Translations under genes and position numbers: made by a program | The notes under the pieces: generated by a model | What the model was told of the DNA's origin: nothing | What the model saw: only the letters and a program-made list of their open reading frames with translations | Database searches by the model: none | From: Streptococcus infantis | Lineage (GTDB): Bacteria; Bacillota; Bacilli; Lactobacillales; Streptococcaceae | Length of the DNA: 64,000 nucleotides | Assembly: GCF_019929665.1 (NCBI RefSeq) | Contig: NZ_JAHZPZ010000001.1 | Span: 639,147-703,146, forward strand | Reading direction: 5' to 3' | Shown here: in pieces, positions 28,464-39,738 of the stretch | Position numbering within the stretch: position 1 is the first letter of the stretch | Layout: each line of letters opens with the position of its first letter

Positions 28464-28914
28464 TCATTTCCTCTTTTAGCATTGCAATCATCAGTACGAT
28501 AACACCGACTGTCAGATAACTATCGGCTACGTTGAAAATAGCAAAATTGACAAAGTCCAAGTGGAACATATCCACGACAAATCCTTGACTAACGCGATCA
28601 ATGAAGTTTCCCAGACCACCTGCAATAATCAGAACCAATCCAAAGACTGTCCAGATGGAATCCTCTATATGCTTGTGCAAATACCAGATAGCCCCTGCCA
28701 TAACTACTAGAGTAATCACTGCAAAAAACCACTGTTGATCTTGAAGCATGGAAAAGGCAGCCCCTCTATTTTGCAGATAGGTTAAACTAACTAGATTTGG
28801 GATCCATGATTTAACTTCACCTAGAGCAATATTCTGAACGACATAAGCTTTTACCAATTGATCTAACACGATTAAGGCTGCTATGATTCCTGCTACTATT
28901 CCTCTTTTTTTCAT
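28453..28914 (-). CDS. lspA: Lipoprotein signal peptidase II
   Basis: This 153-residue membrane protease has four helices. It cleaves the signal peptide of diacylglyceryl-modified prolipoproteins. The catalytic aspartates are D115 ([10 protein letters not shown]) and D131 ([14 protein letters not shown]), and the NRGAAFSM segment is present. It overlaps the LysR gene upstream and the pseudouridine synthase downstream. Lgt, which acts before it, is encoded at 60458-61246. Confidence 0.97.
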   Translation of the reverse strand: MKKRGIVAGIIAALIVLDQLVKAYVVQNIALGEVKSWIPNLVSLTYLQNRGAAFSMLQDQQWFFAVITLVVMAGAIWYLHKHIEDSIWTVFGLVLIIAGGLGNFIDRVSQGFVVDMFHLDFVNFAIFNVADSYLTVGVIVLMIAMLKEEMNGN

Positions 28915-29819
28915 GCCTTCCTCTTCTGATCAAAATACTCTTGCATGACATCTACAAATAAAGTTCCTGCTTGGCTCAATTCTACTTCTTCACGTTTGAC
29001 ATAAACCATACGATTATTGAGATTATCATTTAATGGAATAACGGTAATTCCGTTCACACTATCGCTATCTAAGAATCCAGAACCAGTCGCATAAGCATTT
29101 GTTCTTTCAAGAATTCCATTTAAAGTAGCGCGGTCTGTTACGTTAAACATTTGAGAGCTGGCACTTGTATCCACAAAGTTTTCTGAGTAATAGAGATATT
29201 CATCCTTTTCTTGTGTGAAACGAACTGTTGGCAAATCTGCCAAATCCTCCATAACCAACTCTTTTTTCTTGGCTAAAGGATGTCCTTCACGCAGATAGAT
29301 ATGCGTTTGGAAAGATATCAACTCAATTACTTCAAGCCCTAACTTTTCAACCCGTTGCATGATACCCTTTTGGTTTTGATTGTTGAGGTAAATAATCCCA
29401 ATCTCACTATGACCTTGGGCTACTTCATCCAAAATCTGAACAGTTGTAGATTCAAAAATACGGAAATTTTTATAGTCTGGATACCTTTGAGAAAAAGTTG
29501 TGATAGTTGGTGGCAAGAAATCATAGTGCTGGCTGGCTATTGAAAACTCATCCTTTTCCTCTTCAGGATTGGCATACTGGTTCTGGAAAATATCAAATCC
29601 TTTAACCAACTCTTGGGCTTTTTCATAAAATTCCATTCCACGACGAGTAAGAAAGGTACCCGAACTAGTTCTGCGGAAAATCTTGAATCCTAGCTCTTTC
29701 TCCAGATCTCTTACAGAAATAGATAGACTGGGTTGGCTAACGTACATTTTCTCAGCCGCTTCACGAAAAGTACCACTATTTGCAATAGCAACAACGTAGC
29801 GTAATTGTTGAATATTCAT
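28911..29819 (-). CDS. LysR-family transcriptional regulator (CpsY/MtaR-like)
   Basis: This 302-residue regulator starts [21 protein letters not shown], with the winged helix-turn-helix at residues about 15-40 ([21 protein letters not shown]). A periplasmic-binding-protein-like effector domain follows. The similarity to streptococcal CpsY/MtaR, which control methionine supply and stress genes, is a family-level judgement. The longer in-frame start is rejected because GAAGGAG precedes the ATG at 29819. It overlaps lspA by four bases (ATGA). Confidence 0.88.
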   Translation of the reverse strand: MNIQQLRYVVAIANSGTFREAAEKMYVSQPSLSISVRDLEKELGFKIFRRTSSGTFLTRRGMEFYEKAQELVKGFDIFQNQYANPEEEKDEFSIASQHYDFLPPTITTFSQRYPDYKNFRIFESTTVQILDEVAQGHSEIGIIYLNNQNQKGIMQRVEKLGLEVIELISFQTHIYLREGHPLAKKKELVMEDLADLPTVRFTQEKDEYLYYSENFVDTSASSQMFNVTDRATLNGILERTNAYATGSGFLDSDSVNGITVIPLNDNLNNRMVYVKREEVELSQAGTLFVDVMQEYFDQKRKA

Positions 29820-29912
29820 GATTTCTCCTTCGTTTTCTATCTTATCATTATACCATAAATAAAGCCAATCCAACAAAGGAAAATCATGAGACAGTTACTT
29901 CTAAAAAAGGAA

Positions 29913-29964
29913 ACAAAAAAACACCTTTAAAGCTAGACCCAAAATCCAACTAAAAAGGGGTGTT
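29913..29964 (-). terminator. Terminator after sodA
   Basis: On the minus strand AACACCCCTTT pairs imperfectly with AAAGGTGTT across a loop of about 20 bases, followed by a seven-T run. Confidence 0.7.
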
Positions 29965-29975
29965 ATCAAATGCGA

Positions 29976-30581
29976 TTATTTAGCTGCTGCGTAAAGCTCG
30001 TCTACTTTGTTCCAGTTGATCACTGAGAAGAAAGCTTTGATGTAGTCAGGACGAACGTTGCGGTATTTCACGTAGTAGGCATGTTCCCAAACGTCCAAGC
30101 CCAAGATTGGTTTTTTACCTTCTGAGATTGGTGTATCTTGGTTTGCTGTTGAAGTCACTTCAAGTTTACCTTCTTTGTTAACAACCAACCATGCCCATCC
30201 AGAACCGAAACGAGTAGTTGCTGCTACAGTAAATGCTGCTTGGAATTCTTCGAATGAACCAAATGTTGCATCAATTGCTGCTGCAAGTTCTGCTGAAGGA
30301 GCTGTCTTTTCAGGAGTCATCAATTCCCAGAAAAGAGCATGGTTCAAGTGGCCACCACCATTATTGATAAGAGCTTGACGAATATCTGCAGGGATAGATT
30401 CAACATCTGCAAGCAAAGCTTCAAGATCTTCACCGATTTCAGGGTGTTTTTCAAGAGCTGCATTTGCGTTATTTACATATGCTTGGTGATGTTTGTCATG
30501 GTGTAAATGCATTGTTTCAGCATCAATATATGGTTCCAAGGCGTCGTAAGCGTATGGAAGATCTGGTAAGATAATAGCCAT
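29976..30581 (-). CDS. sodA: Superoxide dismutase (Mn/Fe family)
   Basis: This 201-residue enzyme converts superoxide to peroxide and oxygen. The metal ligands are H27 ([13 protein letters not shown]), H81 ([11 protein letters not shown]), D163 and H167 ([20 protein letters not shown]). Gly-Gly-Gly before HLNH and the residues around the second sphere fit the Mn-type enzymes of streptococci; metal preference is not certain from sequence. It is monocistronic, with its own promoter and terminator. Confidence 0.98.
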   Translation of the reverse strand: MAIILPDLPYAYDALEPYIDAETMHLHHDKHHQAYVNNANAALEKHPEIGEDLEALLADVESIPADIRQALINNGGGHLNHALFWELMTPEKTAPSAELAAAIDATFGSFEEFQAAFTVAATTRFGSGWAWLVVNKEGKLEVTSTANQDTPISEGKKPILGLDVWEHAYYVKYRNVRPDYIKAFFSVINWNKVDELYAAAK

Positions 30582-30612
30582 CTGTAATACCTCTTTTTCT
30601 TTCTATATAAAA

Positions 30613-30641
30613 ATGATAACGCAAACAACCTTTTTTTTCAA
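30613..30641 (-). promoter_or_regulatory. sodA promoter
   Basis: Minus-strand TTGAAA (30636-30641), 17-base spacer, TATCAT (30613-30618). An AAGAGG ribosome site follows. Confidence 0.65.
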
Positions 30642-30650
30642 GTTATTTGC

Positions 30651-31688
30651 TCAATTTGACTGGCTCGCAATCTGCAATAAAGCCTTCTCAAACAAGTACC
30701 CTTTTTCGTAAACACCAGTCTTAATTTGATAATCTGCCTGAATAAGATAACGAATAGAATCTTGTAGGAAATTCAGGGACAATCCTCGCGTGTCACGAAG
30801 GGCAAATTTGATTTGATAGGGGTTCGGATTGCGACCAAGATAGTGACCTAAACTGCTGACCATCTGAGATTCTGTCTGACCAGACTCTTGCAATATTTTT
30901 ACCTGGGTATAGAGTCTAAACTGCCCCAGCATAATGGCAATCAGTTTAATCTCATCTTCACCCTGTAGGGTCAAATCTTTAACTAAATCTCGTGCTTGAT
31001 CAATTTTCTTAGTTAATATTAATTGGGTCAAATCAAAAATATTATCCTGCAAAGTCTTTGGAATTGCTTCAACAATATCTTCTTCTGTTATCAGACCACT
31101 ATCCTTATAAGACAGTAAGAAGAGCAGGTTTTTCTGAATTTCACTGAATTGAAAACTAGATTTGATAAGCAACTGTTCAAAGGAATTTCCATCAAAAGTA
31201 AGTCCTTGTTCCTGAGTCCACTTTTGAAAATAGGCTCGCAACTCTTGCTCTTTAGGTTCAAGAGCCTCAAATACTGTCGCATCACGCTTAAGTAATTTGA
31301 CCATACGTCTCTTGCTATCTAACTTGCCTTCAGCAAAGATTACTAATTTACTTGAGGGTACAGGATTTTCCAGATAGTCTTCAAAGGCCTTTAGCTCATC
31401 ATCAGTTAGATAGCGTTTTTTAGCAGTTGTAATATCCAAAAAGTGATCTAGAATCACAATTTTTTCATCCGCAAAGAAAGGAAGACTGACCAACTCTAGC
31501 TCCAAGCTTTTATAGTCTACTTCTTTCATGTCAAAATAAGCAAAATTCAAATCTGCAGGATCATATCCGATTTGCTTTAGAACTTGTGCTTTCATGACGT
31601 CATACTGTCCTTGATCAGCCCCTGTAAATAGGGTCAAACTAGGAAGGTTCGCTAAGGATAGCTTTCGACTTTCTTCTATGGCTAGCAT
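30651..31688 (-). CDS. holA: DNA polymerase III delta subunit (clamp loader)
   Basis: This 345-residue protein has an N-terminal AAA+-like fold (LTLFTGADQGQYDVMKAQVLKQ) and a C-terminal collar domain (GQFRLYTQVKILQESGQTE and LGRNPNPYQIKFALRDTRG). It opens the beta sliding clamp during loading. AAGGAG precedes the ATG. It lies between pyrDA and sodA on the same strand, and its stop is ten bases from the sodA -35. Confidence 0.92.
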   Translation of the reverse strand: MLAIEESRKLSLANLPSLTLFTGADQGQYDVMKAQVLKQIGYDPADLNFAYFDMKEVDYKSLELELVSLPFFADEKIVILDHFLDITTAKKRYLTDDELKAFEDYLENPVPSSKLVIFAEGKLDSKRRMVKLLKRDATVFEALEPKEQELRAYFQKWTQEQGLTFDGNSFEQLLIKSSFQFSEIQKNLLFLLSYKDSGLITEEDIVEAIPKTLQDNIFDLTQLILTKKIDQARDLVKDLTLQGEDEIKLIAIMLGQFRLYTQVKILQESGQTESQMVSSLGHYLGRNPNPYQIKFALRDTRGLSLNFLQDSIRYLIQADYQIKTGVYEKGYLFEKALLQIASQSN

Positions 31689-31720
31689 TTATTCTCCTTT
31701 CTTTTTAATTTAGCTTCTGT

Positions 31721-32656
31721 TTAATCCATATAATTCAATTTTCCACGGAAATCCTCTAGGCTTTGGTATCCTTTTTCCGTCATAATCTCTTTGAGTTCCT
31801 TTGTGATTCGCTCAAAAGCACCTACACCTTCTTTATGAAGAGTAGTTCCTACTTGTACCATGCTGGCACCACATAGGATATGTTCAAAGGCATCACGCCC
31901 CGTTAATACTCCACCAGTTCCGATGATTTGAATTTGAGGATTTAAGCGTTGATAAAAAGCATGGACGTTGGCAAGAGCAGTTGGTTTAATGTATTCTCCA
32001 CCAATTCCACCAAAGCCATTCTTAGGGCGAATAACCACTGTTTCATCCTCAATATAAAGACCATTTCCAATAGAGTTGACACAGTTGACGAATTTGAGTG
32101 GATACTTGTTAAAAATATCTGCTGCTTGGTCAAAGTGAACAATATCAAAATAAGGTGGAAGCTTAATTCCAAGAGGTTTTGTAAAATAATCAAAAACTTC
32201 TGACAAGATACGATCTGTTGTTTCAAAATCATAGGCAATCTGAGGCTTACCTGGAACATTTGGGCATGAGAGATTGAGTTCAGTTAAACCACGGAAATCA
32301 CTTTCTTGCACCTTTTTTAAGATGGTATGAGTCTCCTCTGGAGACATTCCAACTAAAGATAGAAAGAAGGTACGATTTGGTTCCTTTTCTTGCAATTCCA
32401 AAAGGTAGTTCAAGTAATAGTCTAAACCATTATTTGGGAGTCCCATAGAGTTAATAGAACCAAGTGGAACATCTTGATAGCGTGGTTCAGGATTTCCCTG
32501 ACGAAATTCCAAGGTTGCAGTCTTAGTGACAAAGGTTCCTGCTGCTGAATTTTTGACACCTTCCAATTCCTCAATTGTCATACAAGCAACACCTGCTGCA
32601 TTCATCAAGCAATTATCGAACTCAAAACCAGCAATCTGTGTTTTCGTTGATACCAT
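31721..32656 (-). CDS. pyrDA: Dihydroorotate dehydrogenase class 1A (fumarate type)
   Basis: This 311-residue cytosolic FMN enzyme of pyrimidine synthesis oxidises dihydroorotate, with fumarate as acceptor in this class. [34 protein letters not shown], the active-site segment [19 protein letters not shown] (catalytic Cys) and [19 protein letters not shown] are visible. GGAGGAATAGAATC precedes the ATG. A TGGTATAAT -10 lies at 32692-32700 on the minus strand. Confidence 0.93.
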   Translation of the reverse strand: MVSTKTQIAGFEFDNCLMNAAGVACMTIEELEGVKNSAAGTFVTKTATLEFRQGNPEPRYQDVPLGSINSMGLPNNGLDYYLNYLLELQEKEPNRTFFLSLVGMSPEETHTILKKVQESDFRGLTELNLSCPNVPGKPQIAYDFETTDRILSEVFDYFTKPLGIKLPPYFDIVHFDQAADIFNKYPLKFVNCVNSIGNGLYIEDETVVIRPKNGFGGIGGEYIKPTALANVHAFYQRLNPQIQIIGTGGVLTGRDAFEHILCGASMVQVGTTLHKEGVGAFERITKELKEIMTEKGYQSLEDFRGKLNYMD

Positions 32657-32786
32657 GATTCTATTCCTCCAAAAACCATTATTTCTTTACTATTATACCA
32701 TACTTTGGCAGGAGCCTTTTAATAAAACTAACCCTATAAAAAGCTTTCTAATTCAACTAATAAAACTAGCTTATTCAAATTGAAAG

Positions 32787-32801
32787 AATTTTTAGAAAAT
32801 T
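32787..32801 (+). promoter_or_regulatory. CodY-box-like site upstream of gdhA
   Basis: AATTTTTAGAAAATT differs from the consensus AATTTTCWGAAAATT at one position. It ends 12 bases before the gdhA -35, where bound CodY could repress in rich medium. Confidence 0.65.
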
Positions 32802-32813
32802 TATGTCTTTTTC

Positions 32814-32842
32814 TTTACACTGAAAATTTTTTCTGCTATAAT
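32814..32842 (+). promoter_or_regulatory. gdhA promoter
   Basis: TTTACA (32814-32819), 17-base spacer ending TGC, TATAAT (32837-32842). AAAAAGGAG precedes the start codon. Confidence 0.85.
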
Positions 32843-32863
32843 GTCTCATGTAATAAAATATGA

Positions 32864-34231
<1,368 letters not shown>

Positions 34232-34246
34232 TTCTAAAAATGCGCT

Positions 34247-34271
34247 CCTCACTATTCGTGGGGAGTTTTTC
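34247..34271 (+). terminator. Terminator after gdhA
   Basis: CTCCTCAC pairs with GTGGGGAG (one G-U pair) around TATTC, followed by TTTTT. Confidence 0.85.
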
Positions 34272-34280
34272 TGATGCAAA

Positions 34281-34307
34281 AAATACCTATCCAAATGGAT
34301 AGGTATT
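34281..34307 (-). terminator. Terminator after alaS
   Basis: AAATACCTATCC pairs perfectly with GGATAGGTATTT around three to four bases. On the minus strand it is followed by a T run. Confidence 0.88.
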
Positions 34308-34314
34308 TGCTTGA

Positions 34315-36933
34315 TTACAATTTACCTGCTACTGCATCCAATAATTCTTGGATTTTCGCTTGGTTGCTTCCTCCTGCCATGGCCATGTCTGGTTTACCAC
34401 CACCACGTCCATAGACGATTGGAGCCAATTCTTTGATGACATTACCTGCGTGCACATCTTTTGTCTTGCTGGCTACAAGAAGGTTGACCTTGTCACCGAT
34501 GGCTGCGACAAGAACAAGCACATCCGAATAGTCTTTTTGTTTCCAGTTATCCGCAAAGGTACGAAGGGCACCTGCATCTGATACAGAAACTTGACTAGCA
34601 ATGTAACGGTGGCCGTTTGCTTCTTGAACATTCTTGAAGACATCACCTGCCGCTGCTGCTGCAGCTTTTTCCTTCAATTCTGCATTTTCTTTTTGTAATT
34701 GACGAAGTTGTTCTTGAAGTCCTTCAACCTTGTGAGGTACTTCTTTGAGTTGAGGAGCTTTCAAGGTTGTTGCGACGGCTTTCAGTGCATCTTCTTGATC
34801 ACGATAAACTTCAAAGGCTTCCTTACCAGTCACTGCCAAGATACGACGAGTTCCTGATCCGATCCCTTCTTCTTTGACAATCTTGAAGAGACCGATTTCA
34901 GAAGTGTTACCAACGTGAGTACCACCACAAAGTTCAACTGAGTAGTCACCAATCGTTACAACACGGACTTCCTTACCGTATTTCTCACCAAAGAGGGCCA
35001 TAGCTCCCATTTCTTTGGCTGTATCAATATCAGTCTCAACAGTCTTGACTGCAATGGCTTCCCAGATCTTCTCATTGACTTGTTGCTCAATAGCGCGTAA
35101 TTCTTCAGGAGTTACGGCTTGGAAATGGGTGAAGTCAAAGCGAAGGAATTCTACTTCATTAAGTGAACCTGCTTGAGTTGCATGGTGGCCAAGGATATTG
35201 TGAAGGGCCGCATGGAGCAAGTGAGTCGATGTGTGGTTCTTCATGACACGGTGACGACGATTGCTATCGATGGCCAACGTGTATTCTTGGTTCAAAGCAA
35301 GCGGTGCAAGAACTTCAACAGTATGAAGAGCTTGTCCATTCGGTGCTTTTTGAACGTCTGTCACTGTAGCTACGACGTTACCTGCAGCATCCAAGATTTG
35401 ACCATGGTCCGCAACCTGTCCACCCATTTCAGCGTAGAAAGGTGTTTCTGCAAAGATAAGAGATACAGTTCCTTCAGATACAGCTTCTACTTCTGCATTA
35501 TCAGCAACGATAGCCACCAACTTAGAAGGCAATTGGCTAGCATTGTAGTTGAAGACACTTTCTACAGTAATGTTTTGAAGGGTTTCATTTTGCATCCCCA
35601 TAGATCCGCCTTTGACAGCAGAGGCACGCGCACGTTCTTGCTGCTCTTTCATGGCTGCTTCAAAGCCTTCACGGTCTACAGTCATTCCTGCTTCTTCAGC
35701 GATTTCTTCTGTCAACTCTACTGGGAATCCATAAGTATCGTAGAGTTTGAAGACATCTTGTCCAGCGATAACCGTTTGGCCTTTTTCTTTCAAGTCTGCT
35801 ACGATACCCTGGGCAAAGTGCTGACCTGAGTGAAGAGTACGGGCAAATGACTCTTCCTCGCTCTTAACGATCTTTTCAATAAAGTCACGTTTTTCAAGAA
35901 CTTCTGGGTAGTAGCTTTCCATGATTTTTCCAACAGTTGGAACCAGTTTGAAAAGGAAAGGCTCGTTGATACCCAATTTTTGACCGTGCATTGAAGCACG
36001 ACGGAGGAGACGACGAAGGACATAACCACGACCTTCATTTCCTGGAAGGGCACCATCACCGATAGCGAATGAAAGAGAACGGATATGGTCGGCAATAACC
36101 TTGAAGCTCATGTTGTCTCCATCTTGGTCGTAAACTTTACCAGACAATTTCTCAACTTCACGGATAATTGGCATGAAGAGATCTGTTTCAAAGTTAGTCT
36201 TAGCCCCTTGAATCACCGCTACCAAACGTTCCAAACCGGCGCCCGTATCAATGTTTTTGTGTGGCAATTCCTTGTACTCGCTACGAGGGACAGCTGGGTC
36301 AGCGTTAAATTGTGACAAGACAATATTCCAGATTTCGATATAACGATCGTTTTCGATATCTTCTGCAAGAAGACGAATACCAATATTTTCTGGGTCAAAG
36401 GCTTCCCCACGGTCAAAGAAAATTTCTGTATCAGGTCCAGAAGGTCCAGCACCGATTTCCCAGAAGTTGTCTTCGATTGGGATCAAGTGACTTGGATCCA
36501 CGCCCACTTCGATCCAGCGATTGTATGAATCTTTATCATCTGGATAGTAAGTCATGTAGAGTTTGTCTTTAGGGAAGTCAAACCACTCAGGACTTGTCAA
36601 AAGCTCATATGCCCATGTAATTGCTTCGTCACGGAAGTAATCCCCGATGGAGAAGTTTCCCAACATTTCAAACATGGTATGGTGACGGGCAGTCTTCCCT
36701 ACGTTTTCGATATCGTTGGTACGGATGGCTTTTTGAGCATTGGTAATACGTGGATTTTCAGGTTTGATAGTTCCATCGAAGTATTTTTTAAGAGTGGCAA
36801 CCCCTGAGTTGATCCACAAAAGGGTTGGGTCGTTTACTGGAACCAAGCTAACGGATGGTTCTACTGAGTGGCCTTTTGTAGCCCAGAAATCAAGCCACAT
36901 TTGGCGGACTTGTGCACTAGATAATTGTTTCAT
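34315..36933 (-). CDS. alaS: Alanyl-tRNA synthetase
   Basis: This 872-residue class II synthetase has a catalytic N-terminal domain with [16 protein letters not shown] and [19 protein letters not shown]. The editing domain carries the zinc motifs [11 protein letters not shown] and [13 protein letters not shown], and the C-Ala domain ends [13 protein letters not shown]. It charges tRNA-Ala and removes misattached serine or glycine. AAGGAGATATCT precedes the ATG. It overlaps the broken LURP-one gene by four bases and is governed by the T-box leader 0.5 kb upstream. Confidence 0.98.
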   Translation of the reverse strand: MKQLSSAQVRQMWLDFWATKGHSVEPSVSLVPVNDPTLLWINSGVATLKKYFDGTIKPENPRITNAQKAIRTNDIENVGKTARHHTMFEMLGNFSIGDYFRDEAITWAYELLTSPEWFDFPKDKLYMTYYPDDKDSYNRWIEVGVDPSHLIPIEDNFWEIGAGPSGPDTEIFFDRGEAFDPENIGIRLLAEDIENDRYIEIWNIVLSQFNADPAVPRSEYKELPHKNIDTGAGLERLVAVIQGAKTNFETDLFMPIIREVEKLSGKVYDQDGDNMSFKVIADHIRSLSFAIGDGALPGNEGRGYVLRRLLRRASMHGQKLGINEPFLFKLVPTVGKIMESYYPEVLEKRDFIEKIVKSEEESFARTLHSGQHFAQGIVADLKEKGQTVIAGQDVFKLYDTYGFPVELTEEIAEEAGMTVDREGFEAAMKEQQERARASAVKGGSMGMQNETLQNITVESVFNYNASQLPSKLVAIVADNAEVEAVSEGTVSLIFAETPFYAEMGGQVADHGQILDAAGNVVATVTDVQKAPNGQALHTVEVLAPLALNQEYTLAIDSNRRHRVMKNHTSTHLLHAALHNILGHHATQAGSLNEVEFLRFDFTHFQAVTPEELRAIEQQVNEKIWEAIAVKTVETDIDTAKEMGAMALFGEKYGKEVRVVTIGDYSVELCGGTHVGNTSEIGLFKIVKEEGIGSGTRRILAVTGKEAFEVYRDQEDALKAVATTLKAPQLKEVPHKVEGLQEQLRQLQKENAELKEKAAAAAAGDVFKNVQEANGHRYIASQVSVSDAGALRTFADNWKQKDYSDVLVLVAAIGDKVNLLVASKTKDVHAGNVIKELAPIVYGRGGGKPDMAMAGGSNQAKIQELLDAVAGKL

Positions 36934-37439
36934 AGATATCTCCTTATTGTATCATTGTTTGATTGACTTTCTAGCATCTCTACGTAGTCGATAGTGACAC
37001 AGAGAGAAACAACTAGATCAGCATAAGAATCTTCATAAACGGTAAGATTGTATGTAGAGGTCAGACGAATGAATTCTTTCGAGATTTCTGCAATCACTTG
37101 ATCTCGGTCATCCAAAAGTTTGAAATCCCAATCCCAAATATCTCCTTCAATGCGAAGACCCAGGTTGTCAAATTCATACTTATCTCTAAAGAAAGTAAAT
37201 TACTTGCGGATGTAAAAGCTATCTCCGTTACTCAGTTGAATTTCAAAACGGGGCAAGAAGGTCATGACTTCTTTTCGAATCTCACTGACCTTTTGGTTAT
37301 CTGCATCATAGATAGTAAATGTTTTGGGAATATTAAAAAAAGAACCTTCTACCTGATAGGCGATTTCTCCCCTATCATCCTTGATATCAAAACGTTCACC
37401 ACCTATGCGGAATTTTTGTTTGACATGAAATGTTCTCAT
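36930..37439 (-). pseudogene. LURP-one-related family gene with an in-frame premature stop
   Basis: Read in one frame, the segment encodes 169 codons of a LURP-one/Tubby-like protein (MRTFHVKQKFRIGGERFDI at the start, then GDIWDWDFKLLDDRDQV and SYADLVVSLCVTIDYVEML). Codon 80, at 37200-37202, is TAA. The residues on both sides (SFYIRK, then FTFFRDKYEFDNLGLRIEG) are contiguous and in frame, so the fault is a single base change, probably from AAA (Lys). GGAGG precedes the ATG at 37439. A 79-residue product could still be made. The role of the bacterial family is not established. Confidence 0.85.
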
Positions 37440-37475
37440 AAACACCTCCAAAAATAAAAGACAAATCCATATCAC

Positions 37476-37632
37476 GAAGGGCGAAAAACCGCGGTACCAC
37501 CTTCATTCAATGAACTTGTCATTCTCTTATTCTTATGCAATTGTGTGATTGAGTAGCATGATTTTCTATCTTAGATGGCTCGCAGCACCGCCAATTCTCT
37601 GAACTAAGATGGAGAGAAAATCAATTCTCAAC
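37476..37632 (-). promoter_or_regulatory. Alanine T-box leader
   Basis: The T-box core AAGGTGGTACCGCGG lies on the minus strand at about 37489-37503. In stem I, TTGAG/CTCAA and GATTTTCT/AGAAAATC flank an internal loop. Its 3' side contains GCT at 37555-37557, an alanine specifier codon. The downstream competing terminator is less clear than in the glycine leader. It controls the LURP-one remnant and alaS. Confidence 0.9.
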
Positions 37633-37638
37633 TCTAGT

Positions 37639-37667
37639 ATTATATCGTTTTTAGAGAAGTTCGTCAA
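37639..37667 (-). promoter_or_regulatory. Promoter of the alaS T-box transcript
   Basis: Minus-strand TTGACG (37662-37667), 17-base spacer, TATAAT (37639-37644), directly before stem I of the leader. Confidence 0.88.
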
Positions 37668-37713
37668 GGTTTATCCTCTTAAAGATACTGCATCAAATAA
37701 TAAATTCTGAAAC

Positions 37714-38463
37714 TTAGATACTAATCGTCTCTCCTACAGAAAGAGTTTTATAATTAGCATCTATTACTTCTTTTTTTGTCGTCTGGTAATGACTATAATC
37801 CTCAATATGAATTGGATAAATATTTTTTGGTTGAAGTGTAGATTCTAATTGCTGTAACATCTTTAAATTCATTGTGAATGGACCACCAAATGAATCTGAT
37901 TTAACAGCTCCAAGGTTTGCAAAAATAGCATCAATTTTTCGGGAAACAAAATCTGTTACCCTTGGATATAAAATCGTGTCACCTGTAAAGTAGATTATTT
38001 TAGTTTGCAAAGGAGCTGTGATTGTTATTTGATATCCATTAACCTTACCAACTATTTTTTGCATTATATAATTACTCGCATGATAAGCTGGTACAGCTTT
38101 TATAGCAATTTGATATTCATCAACTGAAAACAACTGCTCTTCTCCCCAATTTAAAACTATATTATTTAAGCATGATAATCCTTCTGTGATTTTTCTGTTA
38201 GGAGTAATTACAGTTTTATCCCTTAGGTATCCCTTTCCTACATCATCTAAATGATCTTTATGACCATGAGTTATTAACCATAAATCAACTTTGTTAAAAA
38301 GAGTCATATCATGATAAACATCGGTCTTTTTCTCAGATAGAAAACCTTTGAACTGGACCAAAGTACCTTTTGGCGATAAATCTGGATCGATTCCGATATA
38401 AAATTTGTCATCTACGGAAATGACTCCACATGCAACTCCACAATAAGTAAACGAAATAGACAT
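37714..38463 (-). CDS. Metallo-beta-lactamase fold hydrolase
   Basis: This 249-residue protein has the metal motif HGHKDH (H66, H68, D70, H71) and later histidines in VPAYHASNY, FTGDTIL (Asp) and YPIHIEDYSH. This is the pattern of UlaG/UPF0173-type soluble hydrolases. The substrate is unknown. I chose the ATG at 38463 because AGGAG precedes it. The gene is noticeably more AT-rich than its neighbours, has its own TGTTATAAT promoter element, and looks like an acquired accessory gene. Confidence 0.85.
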   Translation of the reverse strand: MSISFTYCGVACGVISVDDKFYIGIDPDLSPKGTLVQFKGFLSEKKTDVYHDMTLFNKVDLWLITHGHKDHLDDVGKGYLRDKTVITPNRKITEGLSCLNNIVLNWGEEQLFSVDEYQIAIKAVPAYHASNYIMQKIVGKVNGYQITITAPLQTKIIYFTGDTILYPRVTDFVSRKIDAIFANLGAVKSDSFGGPFTMNLKMLQQLESTLQPKNIYPIHIEDYSHYQTTKKEVIDANYKTLSVGETISI

Positions 38464-38529
38464 AATACTCCTACAAATACTTTCCAAATCACTTTTTTAT
38501 GAAAAGATAAATTCCTTATGATTAGAAAA

Positions 38530-38538
38530 ATTATAACA
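38530..38538 (-). promoter_or_regulatory. Extended -10 of the MBL hydrolase gene
   Basis: TGTTATAAT on the minus strand about 65 bases upstream of the ATG. No clear -35. Confidence 0.5.
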
Positions 38539-38576
38539 CGATTCACAAATTATTACTACTTAGCACTTGGAACAAT

Positions 38577-38628
38577 AATAAAACCTAGCTATAGAAACTT
38601 TACTAGTTACTAATAGCCAGGTTTTATT
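38577..38628 (-). terminator. Terminator after potD
   Basis: AATAAAACCTAGCTAT (38577-38592) pairs with ATAGCCAGGTTTTATT (38613-38628) with one mismatch. The stem's own U-rich 3' arm serves as the tail. Confidence 0.75.
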
Positions 38629-38667
38629 CTAATTTAATTGAAATTATTTCCGATAGCAGATAATCTC

Positions 38668-39738
38668 CTACTTCCTATACATCTTAAATTGTAGGAAGAG
38701 GTCGCTATAGATTCCTGTCCATTTATGGTCAAATTTTTCATAAACTTCTAGGTGTTTCATTGTATCTGCATCTGGATAGAAGGACTTGTCCTCTTTTGTC
38801 TCTTCAGGGAGCATTTCCTTAGCAGCATTGTTTGGTGTTGAATAGCCCACATACTCTGCATTCTTAAGAGCATTTTCAGGCTTCAACATGAAGTTGATAA
38901 AGGCATAAGCTGCATCTTGGTTCTTGACAGTTTTAGGAATAACCATGTTATCAAACCAGAGGTTACTTGCTTCTGTCGGCACGACATATTTGAGGTTAGG
39001 ATTCTTTTCCAACATCTGGCTAGCTTCCCCTGAGAAGGTCACACCGATAGCAGCATTGTTCTGAATCATGTAACCCTTCATCTCATCCGCCACAATTGCC
39101 TTAATATTAGGAGTTAGCTCATACAGTTTATCAACCGTTTGTGATAGTTGTTGAGGATCTTTTGAGTTGAGGCTATAGCCTAGTGAGTTAAGACCTAAAC
39201 CAAGCACTTCACGCGCCCCATCAAAGAGCATGATCGAATCCTTGTATTCTGGTTTCCAGAGGTCGTCCCAATGTTCAGGCGCTTCTTCCACCATGGTTTC
39301 ATTGTAGACAATTCCCAAAGTTCCCCAGAAGTATGGGATAGAGTACTGGTTATTTGGATCAAAAGACTGATTGAGAAATTCTGGACCAATATTCTCAATT
39401 CCCTCAATTTTACTATAATCCAGTGGAACTAAGAGGTCTTCATCCTTCATTTTGTTAATCATGTACTCACTTGGGATAGCAATATCATAGGTTGTCCCAC
39501 CCTGCTTGATTTTCGTGTACATGGCTTCGTTAGAGTCAAAGGTTTCGTACTGGACTTGGATTCCTGTTTCTTCTGTAAATTTCTCCAAAAGTTCAGGATC
39601 GATATAATCTCCCCAGTTGTAGATAACTAGTTTTTGGCTATCTCGACTATTGATTTTACTATCAAGATGATAGGAAATTCCCCATAAGACAAGGATAATG
39701 GCTAAAATTCCTGCTAAAAATGAATAGAGTCGTTTCAT
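38668..39738 (-). CDS. potD: Spermidine/putrescine ABC transporter, substrate-binding protein
   Basis: This 356-residue extracytoplasmic receptor has an N-terminal hydrophobic segment (FLAGILAIILVLWGISYHL) and no lipobox cysteine, so it is probably a membrane-anchored or uncleaved form. Type 2 binding-protein features include LVIYNWGDYIDPELLEKF and NEAMYTKIKQGGTTYDIAIPSE cut into the two lobes. It overlaps potC by four bases and is the last gene of the murB-potABCD array. Confidence 0.95.
   Translation of the reverse strand: MKRLYSFLAGILAIILVLWGISYHLDSKINSRDSQKLVIYNWGDYIDPELLEKFTEETGIQVQYETFDSNEAMYTKIKQGGTTYDIAIPSEYMINKMKDEDLLVPLDYSKIEGIENIGPEFLNQSFDPNNQYSIPYFWGTLGIVYNETMVEEAPEHWDDLWKPEYKDSIMLFDGAREVLGLGLNSLGYSLNSKDPQQLSQTVDKLYELTPNIKAIVADEMKGYMIQNNAAIGVTFSGEASQMLEKNPNLKYVVPTEASNLWFDNMVIPKTVKNQDAAYAFINFMLKPENALKNAEYVGYSTPNNAAKEMLPEETKEDKSFYPDADTMKHLEVYEKFDHKWTGIYSDLFLQFKMYRK

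Noticed and set aside
35173..35829. 218-codon open frame on the + strand inside alaS
   Set aside because: It is fully antisense to a well-conserved synthetase. It has no ribosome site and a Cys/Ser/Phe-rich composition typical of a shadow frame.
39195..39407. Possible frameshift or second frame within potD
   Set aside because: The potD frame is continuous at full length, and the extra frame is incidental.
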